The notes beneath the pieces are model-generated. The model searched no databases and was not told where the DNA came from. It was given only the letters and a program-made list of their open reading frames with translations. A program made the translations under genes and the position numbers. A stretch of DNA of 64,000 nt from Comamonas sp. lk (GTDB taxonomy: Bacteria > Pseudomonadota > Gammaproteobacteria > Burkholderiales > Burkholderiaceae_C). This document shows, in pieces, positions 9,196 to 19,137 of the stretch. Within the stretch, counting starts at the first letter, position 1. Every line of letters starts with the position of its first letter. Location of the stretch: assembly GCA_945925985.1 (NCBI GenBank), contig CAMELV010000005.1, positions 1 through 64,000 of the forward strand, given 5' to 3'.

Positions 9196-9945
9196 GTGGC
9201 TACGCAACGTGTCTCTGACGAACCAGCCTATGTGCTGCACCGCTACGACTGGAGCGAGTCCAGCCTGATTCTTGAGGTGTTCACGCGGCACCATGGGCGT
9301 ATCGCCTTGGTGGCCAAGGGAGCGAAGCGGCCCAGCTCCAACTTTCGGCCGATCTTGCTGCCATTGCAGCCGCTGCGCCTAAATTTTGGTGGTGATGCTG
9401 AAATCCGCACCCTGAAGGCTGCAGAGTGGGTAGGTGGCCATGTCATGCCTACCGGCGACGCCTTGCTGTCGGGCTACTACCTCAATGAGTTGCTGATCAC
9501 GCTGCTGGCGCGGGATGATCCGCACCCGGCCCTGTTTGATATTTACGCGCAAGTGACGGCAGTTCTGGCCAGTGGCCACGCCGAACTGTTGCAGGCTGCG
9601 CTGCGGGCCTTTGAGCTGCTGTTGCTGCGCGAAATCGGCCTACTGCCGCTGCTGGATGCCCAAACCATGACGCTGGGCGTGCTTGACCCTGACGCGCGCT
9701 ACAGCCTGGTGCCCGAAGGGGGCCTGCGCCAGACGGCCTTGACGGATCGCGCCAGCCTGAGCGGTTCACAATGGGCCGAACTGCAGCAAGTGCTGGGCAA
9801 TAGTGCGCCGTTTGCCACCACCCTGCGGACTTGCGCTGCGGTGATGGCTGAGCTCAAGCCGCAACTGCGTGCCCTGCTGAATTACCATTGCGGCGTGGGC
9901 ACCCTGCGTACCCGGCAAATGATGATCGACCTGCAATCCCTATGA
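9196..9945 (+). CDS. recO: DNA repair protein RecO
   Basis: A 249-aa RecO-family protein that helps load RecA onto SSB-coated single-stranded DNA in the RecFOR pathway. The N-terminal OB-fold shows [20 protein letters not shown] and the family motif [13 protein letters not shown] helical C-terminal domain follows (EIGLLPLLD). As in many betaproteobacteria, the zinc-ribbon cysteines seen in Gram-positive RecO are missing. GTG 9196 is the best start for length (E. coli RecO is 242 aa). It overlaps pdxJ by 4 bases. Confidence 0.93.
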   Translation: MATQRVSDEPAYVLHRYDWSESSLILEVFTRHHGRIALVAKGAKRPSSNFRPILLPLQPLRLNFGGDAEIRTLKAAEWVGGHVMPTGDALLSGYYLNELLITLLARDDPHPALFDIYAQVTAVLASGHAELLQAALRAFELLLLREIGLLPLLDAQTMTLGVLDPDARYSLVPEGGLRQTALTDRASLSGSQWAELQQVLGNSAPFATTLRTCAAVMAELKPQLRALLNYHCGVGTLRTRQMMIDLQSL

Positions 9946-10709
9946 ACACCACTGCACTCTCCGTCAACGTCAACAAGGTTGCCACCCTGCGCAACACCCG
10001 TCACCTGGGCATCCCCAGCCTAACGCGCGCCGCAACGCTCTGCCTGCAAGCCGGAGCCCATGGCATCACCGTGCACCCGCGGCCCGATGAGCGGCACATT
10101 CGCGCCACGGATGTACCTGAACTTGCCGCCCTTGTGCAGCAGTGGCCCGGACGCGAATACAACATCGAGGGCAACCCATTCCACAACCTGATGGCGGTCG
10201 TGGCCGATGTGCGGGCACGCCAGCTGCCGGTGCACCAGGTCACCTTTGTGCCCGATGCAGAGGGCCAGTTCACCAGCGACCACGGCTGGAATTTCCCGGC
10301 CGACGCCGAACGGCTGCGCCCGCTGATTGCGCAGGCCCATGCCCTGGGGGCGCGTGTCAGCCTGTTCATGGACGCTGATGCCTCGGCCATGGCCGCAGCT
10401 CGCGCGGTCGGCGCTGACCGGGTGGAGCTTTACACCGAACCTTATGCCGCGGCCTGGGCCACGCCTGCGCAGGCCACGCAGTTGAAGCGTTTCGCCGAAG
10501 CCGCCCGTGCCGCCCGCGCCGCTGGCCTGGGCATCAACGCCGGGCACGACCTCAACCGCGACAACCTGACCGCCTTTTTGCGCGAGGTGCCGGGCGTGCA
10601 AGAGGTGTCGATCGGGCATGCCTTGATCGCCGATGCGCTGGAGCTGGGCTATAGCGCCGCCGTTGGTGACTACCTGCGTTGCATTGCCGACGCCCACGGC
10701 GCGACCTGA
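9942..10709 (+). CDS. pdxJ: Pyridoxine 5'-phosphate synthase PdxJ
   Basis: A 255-aa TIM-barrel enzyme that condenses 1-deoxyxylulose 5-phosphate with 3-amino-2-oxopropyl phosphate to pyridoxine 5'-phosphate. Visible motifs: [14 protein letters not shown] at the N-terminus, [46 protein letters not shown] and [15 protein letters not shown] 9942 overlaps the recO stop (ATGA). The recO-pdxJ-acpS order is the common proteobacterial one. Confidence 0.97.
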   Translation: MNTTALSVNVNKVATLRNTRHLGIPSLTRAATLCLQAGAHGITVHPRPDERHIRATDVPELAALVQQWPGREYNIEGNPFHNLMAVVADVRARQLPVHQVTFVPDAEGQFTSDHGWNFPADAERLRPLIAQAHALGARVSLFMDADASAMAAARAVGADRVELYTEPYAAAWATPAQATQLKRFAEAARAARAAGLGINAGHDLNRDNLTAFLREVPGVQEVSIGHALIADALELGYSAAVGDYLRCIADAHGAT

Positions 10710-10730
10710 AATCGTTGAGCTGCACGGCAG

Positions 10731-11129
10731 ATGATTTACGGCATTGGCACCGACATCTGTGACGTGCGCCGCATCCGCGCCAGCTTAGAGCGCCATGGCG
10801 AGCGTTTCGCGCAAAAAATCCTCAGTGACGCCGAACTGGTCACCTGGCGCAGCCGCAGTGCCCGCTGGCCCGAACGCGGCCTGCGCTATCTGGCCACCCG
10901 TTTCAGCGCCAAAGAAGCTTTCAGCAAGGCGATTGGCCTGGGCATGCGCATGCCGATGAGCTGGCGCCTGTGCGAGGTGGGTAAGCTGCCCAGCGGCCAG
11001 CCAGTGATCGTGCTGCACGGCGGCCTGAAAATCTGGTTTGAGGGCCAAGGCCTGAGCGCCCATGTCACCGTGACGGATGAAACCGACTATGCCGCCAGCT
11101 TTGTGGTGGTAGAAAAAAATAATGATTAA
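10731..11129 (+). CDS. acpS: Holo-[acyl-carrier-protein] synthase AcpS
   Basis: A 132-aa phosphopantetheinyl transferase that loads coenzyme A-derived 4'-phosphopantetheine onto apo-ACP. The N-terminal [14 protein letters not shown] holds the Mg-binding Asp; [15 protein letters not shown] holds the second acidic residue and Lys. It ends with [17 protein letters not shown]. The length fits the family (about 126 aa). It follows pdxJ by 21 bases. Confidence 0.97.
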   Translation: MIYGIGTDICDVRRIRASLERHGERFAQKILSDAELVTWRSRSARWPERGLRYLATRFSAKEAFSKAIGLGMRMPMSWRLCEVGKLPSGQPVIVLHGGLKIWFEGQGLSAHVTVTDETDYAASFVVVEKNND

Positions 11130-11164
11130 ATTGGCCTCTAGGCCCCGTCAAATATAGCGGTATA

Positions 11165-11181
11165 GCTATAAAATATATAGC
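11165..11181. repeat. GCTATA-TATAGC hairpin of a dispersed family
   Basis: GCTATA and TATAGC arms with a 5-nt AT loop lie in the AT-rich acpS-nagZ gap, preceded by two more TATAGC-type words at 11153-11166. It belongs with similar hairpins at 12611, 39180 and 44307. Confidence 0.5.
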
Positions 11182-11200
11182 AAATTCCCTGGATGCATTC

Positions 11201-12283
11201 ATGACCCAACACGCCCCCCTCATCATCGACATTGAAGGCGTCAGCCTGAGCAAGCGTGACCGGCAGCGGCTCAAGCACCCACTGGTGGGTGGCCTGATCC
11301 TGTTTGCACGCAACTGGCAAGACCGGGCGCAACTCAGCGCCCTCTGCCGCAGCATCAAGAAACTGCGCGCTGACCTGTTGATCTGCGTGGACCACGAGGG
11401 CGGCCGGGTTCAGCGTTTCAAGACCGACGGTTTCACCCACCTGCCGCCAATGCGGGCACTGGGTGAGCTCTGGTTGCAAGACGGCCAGGGCGGGGAGGGC
11501 AGTGGTGCCATGCGAGCTACCAGTGCCGCCACCGCCTGTGGTTACGTGCTGGGCGCCGAGCTGCGCGCCTGCGGCGTCGATTTGAGTTTCACGCCGGTGC
11601 TGGACCTGGACTTTGGCGCCAGCAGCGTGATCGGCGACCGCGCCTTCGGCCGCGACCCGCGCGTGGTCAGCCTGCTGGCCAAAAGCCTGATGCACGGCCT
11701 GCTGCAAAGCGGCATGGCCAACTGCGGCAAGCATTTTCCGGGTCACGGCTTTGTACGCGCTGATTCCCACACCGATCTGCCGGTGGACCGGCGCAGCCTC
11801 AAGGCCATCCTGGCCGAAGACGCTGCGCCCTACGGCTGGCTCAACACCACTTTGTCGGCGGTGATGCCGGCGCATGTGGTCTACCCCAAGGTCGATGCCC
11901 GACCGGCTGGCTTCTCACAGCGCTGGCTGGGCGACATCCTGCGCGGCCAGCTCGGTTTTGGCGGTGCGGTGTTCAGCGATGACCTGTCGATGGCTGGTGC
12001 CCGGCTGCTCGATGGCGACTCGGTCAGCCACGCCCAGGCCGCCGTGGCGGCGCTCAATGCCGGCTGTGACTTGGTGCTGATGTGCAACCAGTCGCAAGGT
12101 GGCGGTGCGGTGTTGGATGCCCTGATCAGCGGCCTGACCGAGGCCCAACTCAAAGAAGAGTGGCAGCCCTGGGAGGGCAGCGAAGAACGCCGCCTGGCCC
12201 TGCTGCCGCGCGGCCCAGCCCTGGCCTGGGACGACCTGATGGTGCAGCCCGACTACATGCACGCGCTCGGGCTGCTGCCCTGA
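11201..12283 (+). CDS. nagZ: Beta-N-acetylglucosaminidase NagZ (cell-wall recycling)
   Basis: A 360-aa GH3 hydrolase that removes N-acetylglucosamine from anhydromuropeptides in the cytoplasm during peptidoglycan recycling. The signature KHFPGHGFVRADSHTDLP (about residues 177-194) carries the catalytic His loop, and the nucleophile Asp lies in FSDDLSMAGA (about 258-267). VDHEGGRVQRF near residue 63 is also typical. Length is slightly above E. coli NagZ (341 aa). It reads toward the small gene at 12313, with 29 bases between the stops. Confidence 0.96.
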   Translation: MTQHAPLIIDIEGVSLSKRDRQRLKHPLVGGLILFARNWQDRAQLSALCRSIKKLRADLLICVDHEGGRVQRFKTDGFTHLPPMRALGELWLQDGQGGEGSGAMRATSAATACGYVLGAELRACGVDLSFTPVLDLDFGASSVIGDRAFGRDPRVVSLLAKSLMHGLLQSGMANCGKHFPGHGFVRADSHTDLPVDRRSLKAILAEDAAPYGWLNTTLSAVMPAHVVYPKVDARPAGFSQRWLGDILRGQLGFGGAVFSDDLSMAGARLLDGDSVSHAQAAVAALNAGCDLVLMCNQSQGGGAVLDALISGLTEAQLKEEWQPWEGSEERRLALLPRGPALAWDDLMVQPDYMHALGLLP

Positions 12284-12312
12284 GCTGATCGGCATTTAGC
12301 ACCCCGAGCAGC

Positions 12313-12540
12313 TCAGGGTGAGCGGTGCAGCCGCGGCGCCGACAGGGCCGCAATCTGATCGGCTGTGGCCTGGTCAATCGCCGGGTATTTGGCCAGCAGG
12401 TGGCCCTGGCCCAGTAGCTTGCGCAAGGCTTGTAAGTCTTTCACGCTGGGTGCTACCTTGATCTGTGCCAGTGCGGCGGCGCTGTTGCCACCCTGGATCA
12501 GGCTGGCCACCTTGGGAGCCCAGAGGCTTGGACGTGACAT
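12313..12540 (-). CDS. Small conserved hypothetical protein, 75 aa
   Basis: A 75-aa soluble, basic protein with no membrane segment or signal peptide. It starts MSRPSLWAPKVASLI and contains AQIKVAPSVKDLQALRKLL and DQATADQIAALSA. I recall very similar short ORFs in other Comamonadaceae, without known function. ATG 12540 has AGGAA about 10 bases upstream on the minus strand, which decides the start over the longer frame. It is convergent with nagZ and divergent from the SUI1 gene. Confidence 0.65.
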   Translation of the reverse strand: MSRPSLWAPKVASLIQGGNSAAALAQIKVAPSVKDLQALRKLLGQGHLLAKYPAIDQATADQIAALSAPRLHRSP

Positions 12541-12610
12541 TGGCGTGGTTCCTAGCGGATGTTTGATAGGACATGATTTTGGCACATAGCCCCCGTCGGT
12601 ATTGGGGTTT

Positions 12611-12631
12611 CAGCTACAAATAGAATAGCTG
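12611..12631. repeat. CAGCTA-TAGCTG hairpin directly before the SUI1 gene
   Basis: Perfect 6-bp arms with a 9-nt loop end 4 bases before the ATG at 12635. In the transcript the stem would cover the position where a ribosome-binding site should be. It is one of several GCTA/TAGC hairpins in the window. Confidence 0.45.
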
Positions 12632-12634
12632 CCC

Positions 12635-12997
12635 ATGAAGTCTCGTTCCTCATCTGGCGGCCTGGTCTACTCCACCGAGACCGGCCGTATGTGCCCGGTG
12701 TGCCGTCAGCCCCTGGCGCAGTGCGTTTGCCGCAGCGCCCGTCCCCAGCCGGTTGGCGATGGCGTGGTGCGCGTGTCACGCGAGACCAAGGGCCGGGCCG
12801 GCAAGGGCGTCACGCTGGTTAAGGGCCTGCAGCTGGCGCCCGCTGAACTGACCGCTTTGGGCAAGCAGCTCAAGGCGGCTTGTGGCTCGGGTGGCACGGT
12901 CAAGGACGGGGTGATAGAGGTGCAGGGTGACCATGTGGATCGGGTCATGGCGGCCTTGGTGGCGCAGGGTTATGTGGTCAAGCGGTCGGGTGGCTAA
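12635..12997 (+). CDS. Translation initiation factor SUI1/YciH family protein
   Basis: A 120-aa protein with a short N-terminal cysteine motif (CPVCRQPLAQCVC at about residues 20-32) and a SUI1/eIF1-like domain (about 45-118). The domain shows RETKGRAGKGVTLVKGL, CGSGGTVKDGVIEVQGDH and MAALVAQGYVVKRSGG. Bacterial YciH proteins are thought to affect initiation fidelity. A hairpin ends just upstream of the start and no clear Shine-Dalgarno is visible. Confidence 0.9.
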   Translation: MKSRSSSGGLVYSTETGRMCPVCRQPLAQCVCRSARPQPVGDGVVRVSRETKGRAGKGVTLVKGLQLAPAELTALGKQLKAACGSGGTVKDGVIEVQGDHVDRVMAALVAQGYVVKRSGG

Positions 12998-13017
12998 GTC
13001 CTTGTGCTGATTGTCGG

Positions 13018-13294
13018 GATCAGGGCGGCGGGGCATGCGGCTCCGCGGCTGTCCCCCGCCCGTTGGGCTCCTCCTTGATGCCGCTGCGCCGAATGCCCCA
13101 CCACCCTGATCTGGCGCGAGGGTTGGTGCGCGGCGCACAGGTTCATCCGTAGAGGAGTATTCGGTTGCCCCCAACGCGTGCTGCACCAACACTCTTGCCG
13201 GCTGCTGGGGCCGCCTGGGTGTCGTGGCGAGGTCAAGGAAGGAGCCCGCAGGGCGGAGGGACACGAGCGGCGGCACCCGGGCGGTCCCAGCAGC
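13018..13294. repeat. 277-bp imperfect palindrome made of two inverted 94-bp elements
   Basis: Element 1 (13018-13111) has 19-bp terminal arms matching at 17 positions; element 2 (13201-13294) has 21-bp arms matching at 19. The interior of element 1, reversed, resembles element 2 (shared words TCAAGG, GGAGCCC and GGGCGG). The copies face each other around a spacer that has its own arms GTTGGTGC (13122-13129) and GCACCAAC (13183-13190). It fills the gap between two convergent genes. No protein gene is seen in 12998-13358. Confidence 0.7.
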
Positions 13295-13358
13295 TCGCCA
13301 ACAACGGTCCCACAGCGCGTTGTCCAAAACCATTAACTGAAGTGGAGCGCCCCAAGCC

Positions 13359-13889
13359 TCAGTCCGTTGACCGCCCCTCCGCACTCGGCGCCATCCACAG
13401 CTTGGCACCACCGGCTTCCAGGTGCGTCAGGTAAATCCGCAGGTCAAACTCGAGCTGGTGGTAGTCACCTGCCATGTGAGCGCAGAGTTGGTAGAAGGCG
13501 CGGTTGTGTTCGCGTTCCTTGAAGTGGGCCAGCTCGTGCACTGCAATCATGGTCAAAAAGGGCAGGGGCGTGTCCTTGAACAGCGCCGCGACCCGGATCT
13601 CGCGTTTGGCTTTGAGGCGCGAGCCCTGAACCCGCGATACCGTGGTGTGGGTGCCCAGGGCGTGGGCCACGGTGTGCAGTTTGCTGTCAAAGCAGGCCCG
13701 GCTCAACGGCTCAGCACCACGCAAAAACTCGGTTTTCAGGCCTTGGATGTAGTCGTACAGTGCACGGTCAGTGCGCAGGCCGTGGGCTTTGGGGTAGCGG
13801 GCCAGCAGCCAGGCCCCCAGCTCGCCCTGGCTGAGTAGGCCCTGCACCCGCGCCTGTAACTCAGGCGCGTAGTGGCCCAGGTAGTTCAA
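13359..13889 (-). CDS. YgjP-like zinc metallopeptidase (DUF45/M48-type)
   Basis: A 176-aa protein with the zinc-binding motif HELAHFKEREHNRAF (about residues 117-131), where the two His and downstream Glu/His fit the YgjP/WLM-type metallopeptidase family. Upstream KREIRVAALFKDTPLPFLTMIAV is also family-like. No signal peptide or membrane segment is seen, so it is probably cytoplasmic. It starts 7 bases after the lysS stop, probably in one transcript. Substrate unknown. Confidence 0.8.
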   Translation of the reverse strand: MNYLGHYAPELQARVQGLLSQGELGAWLLARYPKAHGLRTDRALYDYIQGLKTEFLRGAEPLSRACFDSKLHTVAHALGTHTTVSRVQGSRLKAKREIRVAALFKDTPLPFLTMIAVHELAHFKEREHNRAFYQLCAHMAGDYHQLEFDLRIYLTHLEAGGAKLWMAPSAEGRSTD

Positions 13890-13896
13890 ATGCGGC

Positions 13897-15456
13897 TCAG
13901 TGCCCGCCTTCGCGGCGCAGGGCGGGAAACAAGATCACGTCACGGATGCTGGGGCTGTCGGTCAGCAGCATCATCAGCCGGTCGATGCCGATGCCGCAGC
14001 CGCCAGTGGGTGGCATGCCGTACTCTAGCGCTCGCACAAAGTCGTGGTCGAAGTACATGGCCTCGTCGTCGCCGCCCTCCTTAGCCTCGACCTGGGCATG
14101 AAACCGTGCCGCTTGTTCTTCGGCATCGTTCAGTTCTGAAAAGCCGTTGCCGAACTCGCGCCCGGTGATGTAGAGCTCAAAGCGCTCGGTCACACCAGGT
14201 TTGTGGTCGCTTTCTCGCGCCAGCGGTGAGATTTCCACCGGGTGCTCGCAAATAAAGGTGGGCTGCCAGAGCTTGTCTTCCACGGTCTCCTCAAAGTACA
14301 GCACCTGCAGGCTGGCCAGCGAGCGGCCCGAGAGCTTGTGTTTGGTCTCTGACAGACCCAGCTTGCGCAAAGCGTTGATCAGCCAGGCGGGGTTGTCGAC
14401 CCTCAGGCCACTGCCATCGTCGAGCGCCAGCGCCGCTTCGGTGTACTTGACGATGGCTTCACGGATGGTGAGCCGCTCAAAGGGCAGGGCCAGGTCCACC
14501 GGTTTGCCGTCGTAACTGAGTTGCAGTGTGCCCGCTGCCTTGCGGGCGGCGTCGCGCACCAGGCTTTCGGTGAAGGTCATCAGGTCCTGGTAGTCCCAGT
14601 AGGCCGCGTAGAACTCCATCATGGTGAACTCGGGGTTGTGCCGCACCGAGATGCCTTCATTGCGGAAGTTTCGGTTGATCTCGAACACCCGCTCGAAGCC
14701 CCCCACAATCAGGCGCTTAAGGTACAGCTCAGGCGCGATGCGTAAAAACATTTGCTGGTCCAGCGCGTTATGGTGAGTGGTAAAAGGTCGGGCGTTGGCG
14801 CCGCCCGGAATCGGGTGCAGCATCGGCGTTTCGACTTCTAGAAAGTTGTGCGCCACCATAAACTCTCGGATACCACTGACAGCCTTGCTGCGTGCCGTGA
14901 AACGCTGGCGCGCTGCCTCGTCCATCATCAGGTCAACATAGCGCTGCCGGTACTTCACCTCCTGGCCAGCAATGCCGTGGAACTTGTCGGGCATGGGGCG
15001 CAGGCTCTTGGTCAGCATGCGTACCTGGGTGGCGTGGATCGACAGCTCGCCGGTCTTGGTCTTGAACATTGTGCCTTCGGCGGCGACGATGTCGCCCAGG
15101 TCCCAGTGCTTGAAGCTGGCATAGACTGCCTCGCCCACGTCCTCGCCCTTGACATAGATCTGGATGCGCCCGGTGCTGTCTTGCAGCGTGCAGAAGCTGG
15201 CCTTGCCCATCACCCGCTTGAGCATCATGCGACCGGCCACCTTGGCCACACTGCCCTCGGCCAGCAGGCCCTCTGGGGTCTGTCCAGCGTGGGCAGCAAA
15301 CAGGGCATCGGCACGGTCAGCTGGCTTGAAGTCATTGGGGAAGGCGACACCCTGGCCCAAAGCCTGCAGCTCGCGCAGCGCCTTGAGTTTCTCGCGGCGC
15401 TCCAGCATCAACTGGTTTTCGTCGTGGACGGGGGCGGAGGTCGTGGGTTCAGACAT
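13897..15456 (-). CDS. lysS: Lysyl-tRNA synthetase, class II
   Basis: A 519-aa enzyme that charges tRNA-Lys. The N-terminal OB-fold (about residues 60-160) binds the anticodon. The class II core shows motif 2 ([20 protein letters not shown]) and motif 3 ([16 protein letters not shown]), ending VILFPALR. I chose ATG 15456 (MSEPTTS) because the longer frame upstream has no family resemblance. The length is close to E. coli LysS (505 aa). Divergent from the yggT-family gene. Confidence 0.97.
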   Translation of the reverse strand: MSEPTTSAPVHDENQLMLERREKLKALRELQALGQGVAFPNDFKPADRADALFAAHAGQTPEGLLAEGSVAKVAGRMMLKRVMGKASFCTLQDSTGRIQIYVKGEDVGEAVYASFKHWDLGDIVAAEGTMFKTKTGELSIHATQVRMLTKSLRPMPDKFHGIAGQEVKYRQRYVDLMMDEAARQRFTARSKAVSGIREFMVAHNFLEVETPMLHPIPGGANARPFTTHHNALDQQMFLRIAPELYLKRLIVGGFERVFEINRNFRNEGISVRHNPEFTMMEFYAAYWDYQDLMTFTESLVRDAARKAAGTLQLSYDGKPVDLALPFERLTIREAIVKYTEAALALDDGSGLRVDNPAWLINALRKLGLSETKHKLSGRSLASLQVLYFEETVEDKLWQPTFICEHPVEISPLARESDHKPGVTERFELYITGREFGNGFSELNDAEEQAARFHAQVEAKEGGDDEAMYFDHDFVRALEYGMPPTGGCGIGIDRLMMLLTDSPSIRDVILFPALRREGGH

Positions 15457-15550
15457 GGGCAGGTGCTCGCATCGGGCGGTTGGACAACCCCCGATTTTAG
15501 TTGGCTGGCGCCAGGTCGCTATGATTCGGGCAGTTTTATCCGACCTAATC

Positions 15551-16117
15551 ATGCTCTACCAAATCATTTCCCTGCTGCTCGAAGTGGTGACCGGCGTGGT
15601 GGGCGGCAGCTGCCTACTGCGTTTGTACATGCAGCATCAGCGAATTCCCATGTCGGCACGTTCGGGCAATCCGCTGGGTCGTTTTGTGTTTGCCCTGACC
15701 GACTGGCTGGTGCTGCCCTTGCGTCGGTTGCTGCCTGCGGTGGGCGGATTGGACACAGCCAGTCTGGCGGCGGCGTACCTGTTGCAGCTCGCGCAGTTCA
15801 CGGTGTTGTGGCTGCTCGCAGGTGCTGCCGATGGCCTGTTTGCTGTGCCTATTCTGGCTGGGTTTGGGGTGGTGCGTTTGGCGATTTCGGGTTTAACTGG
15901 CCTGCTGATTGTCTACGCCGTCCTGTCCTGGGTGCAGACCGCGTCCGTCATGGCGGACGTGGTGGAGCGCCTGTGTGCGCCGCCGTTAACGCCGATTCGG
16001 CGCCTGGTGCCCCTGGTCGGTGGTGTTGACCTGTCGCCCTTGGTGCTGCTGGTCTTGCTGCAGGTGGCGGCCATCGTGCTGGGCCATCTGCAGGGTCTGT
16101 TGCTGCTGGCTGCCTGA
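15551..16117 (+). CDS. YggT family membrane protein
   Basis: A 188-aa inner-membrane protein with two repeated YGGT units. The first (about 1-80) shows [23 protein letters not shown] and the second (about 110-188) shows [32 protein letters not shown]. Four or five hydrophobic segments are visible. Family roles are linked to osmotic shock or cell-envelope organisation but are poorly defined. It is convergent with accD; the stops abut at 16117/16118. Confidence 0.85.
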   Translation: MLYQIISLLLEVVTGVVGGSCLLRLYMQHQRIPMSARSGNPLGRFVFALTDWLVLPLRRLLPAVGGLDTASLAAAYLLQLAQFTVLWLLAGAADGLFAVPILAGFGVVRLAISGLTGLLIVYAVLSWVQTASVMADVVERLCAPPLTPIRRLVPLVGGVDLSPLVLLVLLQVAAIVLGHLQGLLLLAA

Positions 16118-16990
16118 TCAACCGACGGCGTCGGCGGGCTGGCGCTGCAGCATGGCCAGGGTGCTGGCCAAGGTTTTGCGCAGTTCACGCCGGTCGCAAA
16201 TAAAGTCGATGGCCCCCTTGGTTTGCAGGAACTCAGACCGCTGAAAGCCCTCTGGCAGGGTCACCCGTACCGTTGACTCGATCACGCGCGGGCCGGCAAA
16301 CCCGATCAAGGCCTTGGGCTCGGCTACCACCACATCGCCCAGGAACGCAAAACCAGCGCTGACGCCTCCCATGGTGGGGTCGGTCAGCACACTGATGTAG
16401 GGCAGGCCTTTTTTGGCCAGCCGCGTCAGCGAAGCGTTGGTCTTGGCCATTTGCATCAGGCTGAGCAATCCCTCTTGCATGCGCGCACCACCGGTGGAGG
16501 TGAAACAGATGAAGGGTACTTTTTGCTCGATGGCGGTGTGTACGCCGCGTACAAATCGCTCACCCACCACCGAACCCATGCTGCCACCCATGAACTCGAA
16601 CTCAAAGCAGGCGGCCACCACGCCGATGCCCAGCACGGCGCCGCCCATGACCACCAGCGCGTCGGTCTCGCCGGTGTTCTCCAGCGCTTCCTTGAGCCGT
16701 TCCGGGTACTTGCGGCTGTCCTTGAACTTGAGGGCATCCACCGGCAGCACCTCCTGCCCGATCTCGTAGCGCCCTTCATTGTCCAAAAACAGGTTAAGCC
16801 GGGCCCGCGCTCCGATACGGTGGTGGTGGCTGCAGGTCGGGCAGACATTTTGGTTGTGCTCCAGGTCGGTCTTGTACAGCACGGTTTCGCAACTGGGACA
16901 TTTGATCCACAGGCCTTCGGGCACGCTGCGCCTGTCCGCCGGATCGGTGTGCTGAATCTTTGGGGGCAGCAGTTTTTCAAGCCAGCTCAT
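16118..16990 (-). CDS. accD: Acetyl-CoA carboxylase carboxyltransferase subunit beta
   Basis: A 290-aa subunit that, with AccA, transfers CO2 from carboxybiotin to acetyl-CoA in fatty-acid synthesis. The N-terminal zinc ribbon shows [10 protein letters not shown] and NVCPTCSHH. The carboxyltransferase fold shows [33 protein letters not shown] and [16 protein letters not shown] 16990 ([12 protein letters not shown]) is the usual N-terminus. It lies 27 bases downstream of trpA, the common trpBA-accD arrangement. Confidence 0.97.
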   Translation of the reverse strand: MSWLEKLLPPKIQHTDPADRRSVPEGLWIKCPSCETVLYKTDLEHNQNVCPTCSHHHRIGARARLNLFLDNEGRYEIGQEVLPVDALKFKDSRKYPERLKEALENTGETDALVVMGGAVLGIGVVAACFEFEFMGGSMGSVVGERFVRGVHTAIEQKVPFICFTSTGGARMQEGLLSLMQMAKTNASLTRLAKKGLPYISVLTDPTMGGVSAGFAFLGDVVVAEPKALIGFAGPRVIESTVRVTLPEGFQRSEFLQTKGAIDFICDRRELRKTLASTLAMLQRQPADAVG

Positions 16991-17017
16991 AGGGGGTACT
17001 CCGCAGTCAATGAACAA

Positions 17018-17839
17018 TTATGAATCCAAAGCGGTCCGGATTTCACGCAAAAACGCCTGAGCCACCGGGCCGATCTGCTCGCGCGGCTGGCTGTCCAGCA
17101 ACTGGATGATGCGGCTGCCGATCACCACCGCATCTGCCACCCGGCTGATGGCCCGGGCGGTGGCTGCATCTCGGATGCCAAAGCCAACCCCCACCGGCAC
17201 GCTGACGAACTGGCGGATGCGCGGTAGCATGGCCTCGACCGCCGCCGTGTCCAGGGTGCCCGCGCCGGTCACGCCCTTGAGCGACACGTAGTAAACATAA
17301 CCGGTGGCCACCCGTGCCACCTGGGCCATCCGCTCGTCGGTGCTGGTGGGCGCCAGCAAAAAGATGAGGTCCAGGCCGTGGCGTGCCAGCTCAGCGGCAA
17401 AGTCTACGCACTCTTCGGGCGGGTAGTCCACCACCAGCACGCCGTCCACGCCCGCCGCTGCGGCGTCGTGCACAAAGGCGCTGGCACCATCGGCGCGGTC
17501 ATGTTTCTGGTTGTAGCGTTCGACCGGGTTGGCGTAGCCCATCAGGACCACCGGCGTTGTGCTGTTGGTGGCGCGGAAGGCTCGGACCATGGCCAGCACC
17601 TGCACCATCCCGATACCCAGCGCCAGCGCGCGGTCGCCGGCCTTCTGGATCACCGGGCCGTCTGCGCTAGGGTCAGAGAAGGGGACCCCAAGCTCGATGA
17701 CGTCGGCGCCGCCGGCCACCATGGCGTGCATCAGCTCAGGCGTGACGTCGGCAAAGGGATAGCCAGCGGTGACGTAGGGAATCAGCGCTTTTTTGCCCTG
17801 TGCTTTCAAGCTGGCGAGGGTGCTGGCAATGCGGCTCAT
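17018..17839 (-). CDS. trpA: Tryptophan synthase alpha chain
   Basis: A 273-aa TIM-barrel subunit that cleaves indole-3-glycerol phosphate to indole, which passes through the tunnel to TrpB. Motifs: [17 protein letters not shown], the catalytic Glu and Asp in [39 protein letters not shown] and [11 protein letters not shown]. It overlaps the trpB stop by 4 bases. Confidence 0.97.
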   Translation of the reverse strand: MSRIASTLASLKAQGKKALIPYVTAGYPFADVTPELMHAMVAGGADVIELGVPFSDPSADGPVIQKAGDRALALGIGMVQVLAMVRAFRATNSTTPVVLMGYANPVERYNQKHDRADGASAFVHDAAAAGVDGVLVVDYPPEECVDFAAELARHGLDLIFLLAPTSTDERMAQVARVATGYVYYVSLKGVTGAGTLDTAAVEAMLPRIRQFVSVPVGVGFGIRDAATARAISRVADAVVIGSRIIQLLDSQPREQIGPVAQAFLREIRTALDS

Positions 17840-19137
17840 GCATGGGCTCCCAAGGCGGCCAGGGAGATAACTTGCGGCATGCCACCCTTAACCGACTGGC
17901 CCTGGCAGCTGGGCCGGCAGTAAAAGTCGCCGTTGCTGAGGTCGGCCACGGTCCCGATGTCCTTGTCGCCCCGGCCTGACAGATTGACCAAGATCGACTG
18001 GTCCGGCCGCATGGTCTTGGCCAACTGCATGGCGTAGGCCACGGCGTGACTGGATTCCAGTGCCGGGATGATGCCCTCGGTGCGGCACAGGTAGTGGAAC
18101 GCCGCCAGGGCCTCGGTGTCAGTGATGCCCACATATTCGGCTCGGCCAATGTCTTTCAGGAAGGCGTGTTCCGGGCCCACGCCGGGGTAATCCAGACCCG
18201 CGCTAATGCTGTGAGTCTCTGTGACCTGGCCGTTGTCGTCCTGCAACACATAGGTACGGTTGCCGTGCAGCACGCCCGGGCTGCCCCGCTGCAGCGACGC
18301 TGAGTGGCGGCCCGAGTCGATGCCTTCCCCAGCCGCCTCCACGCCAATCAGGCGTGTATTGCCGTGGGCGATGTAGGGGTGAAAAATACCCATCGCGTTG
18401 CTGCCGCCGCCGACGCAGGCGATCACCGCATCAGGCTGCGGCCCGCGGCAACCCTGTTGCGCCAGGATTTCCGGCATTTGCATCAGGCACTCTTGACCAA
18501 TCACACTCTGGAAATCGCGCACCATCATGGGGTAGGGGTGCGGCCCAGCCACCGTGCCGATGATGTAGAAAGTGTTGTCGACGTTCGCTACCCAGTCGCG
18601 CATGGCCTCGTTCAGGGCGTCCTTGAGCGTTTTGCTGCCGCTCTCCACCGGCACCACGGTAGCGCCAAGCAGCTTCATGCGGTAAACATTTGGGCTCTGT
18701 CGCTTGACGTCCTCGCTGCCCATGTACACCACGCACTCCAGGCCATATCGAGCACAAATGGTGGCCGTGGCCACGCCGTGTTGTCCGGCACCTGTTTCGG
18801 CAATGATGCGGGGCTTGCCCATGCGCTTGGCCAGCATGGCCTGGCCAATGGTGTTGTTGACCTTGTGCGCACCGGTGTGGTTAAGGTCCTCGCGCTTCAG
18901 GAAGATTTGCGCACCACCTTGCTCGCGGCTCATGCGTTGGGCATGGTAGACCGGTGACGGCCGGCCGACAAAGTGCGCCAGCTCATAGTTGAACTCGGCG
19001 ACGAAGGCCGGGTCATGCTGGTAGCGGGCGTAGGCTGCCTTGAGTTCGTTGATGGCGTGGGTCAAGGTCTCCGAAACGAAGGAGCCGCCGTAAATGCCGA
19101 AATGACCGGACGCGTCAGGTTGTTGGTACTGGAACAT
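17836..19137 (-). CDS. trpB: Tryptophan synthase beta chain
   Basis: A 433-aa PLP enzyme that joins indole and serine to tryptophan. The PLP lysine is in [13 protein letters not shown], the phosphate-binding loop is GGGSNAMG, and RPSPVYHA and [13 protein letters not shown] are diagnostic. I chose ATG 19137 ([14 protein letters not shown]) with AGAGAG upstream. The start overlaps the trpF 3' end by 23 bases, so trpF-trpB-trpA are coupled. Confidence 0.97.
   Translation of the reverse strand: MFQYQQPDASGHFGIYGGSFVSETLTHAINELKAAYARYQHDPAFVAEFNYELAHFVGRPSPVYHAQRMSREQGGAQIFLKREDLNHTGAHKVNNTIGQAMLAKRMGKPRIIAETGAGQHGVATATICARYGLECVVYMGSEDVKRQSPNVYRMKLLGATVVPVESGSKTLKDALNEAMRDWVANVDNTFYIIGTVAGPHPYPMMVRDFQSVIGQECLMQMPEILAQQGCRGPQPDAVIACVGGGSNAMGIFHPYIAHGNTRLIGVEAAGEGIDSGRHSASLQRGSPGVLHGNRTYVLQDDNGQVTETHSISAGLDYPGVGPEHAFLKDIGRAEYVGITDTEALAAFHYLCRTEGIIPALESSHAVAYAMQLAKTMRPDQSILVNLSGRGDKDIGTVADLSNGDFYCRPSCQGQSVKGGMPQVISLAALGAHA

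Noticed and set aside
9888..9941. Longer N-terminus for pdxJ
   Set aside because: The extra residues overlap recO out of frame and the PdxJ N-terminal motif begins just after ATG 9942.
12776..13411. Minus-strand frame (211 aa) across the palindromic repeat
   Set aside because: It lies over a repeat and the SUI1 gene; composition reflects repeat DNA, not protein.
14848..16029. Long plus-strand frame (393 aa) opposite lysS
   Set aside because: It runs antisense to lysS, whose class II motifs are clear, then out of frame through the yggT-family gene. No family resemblance.
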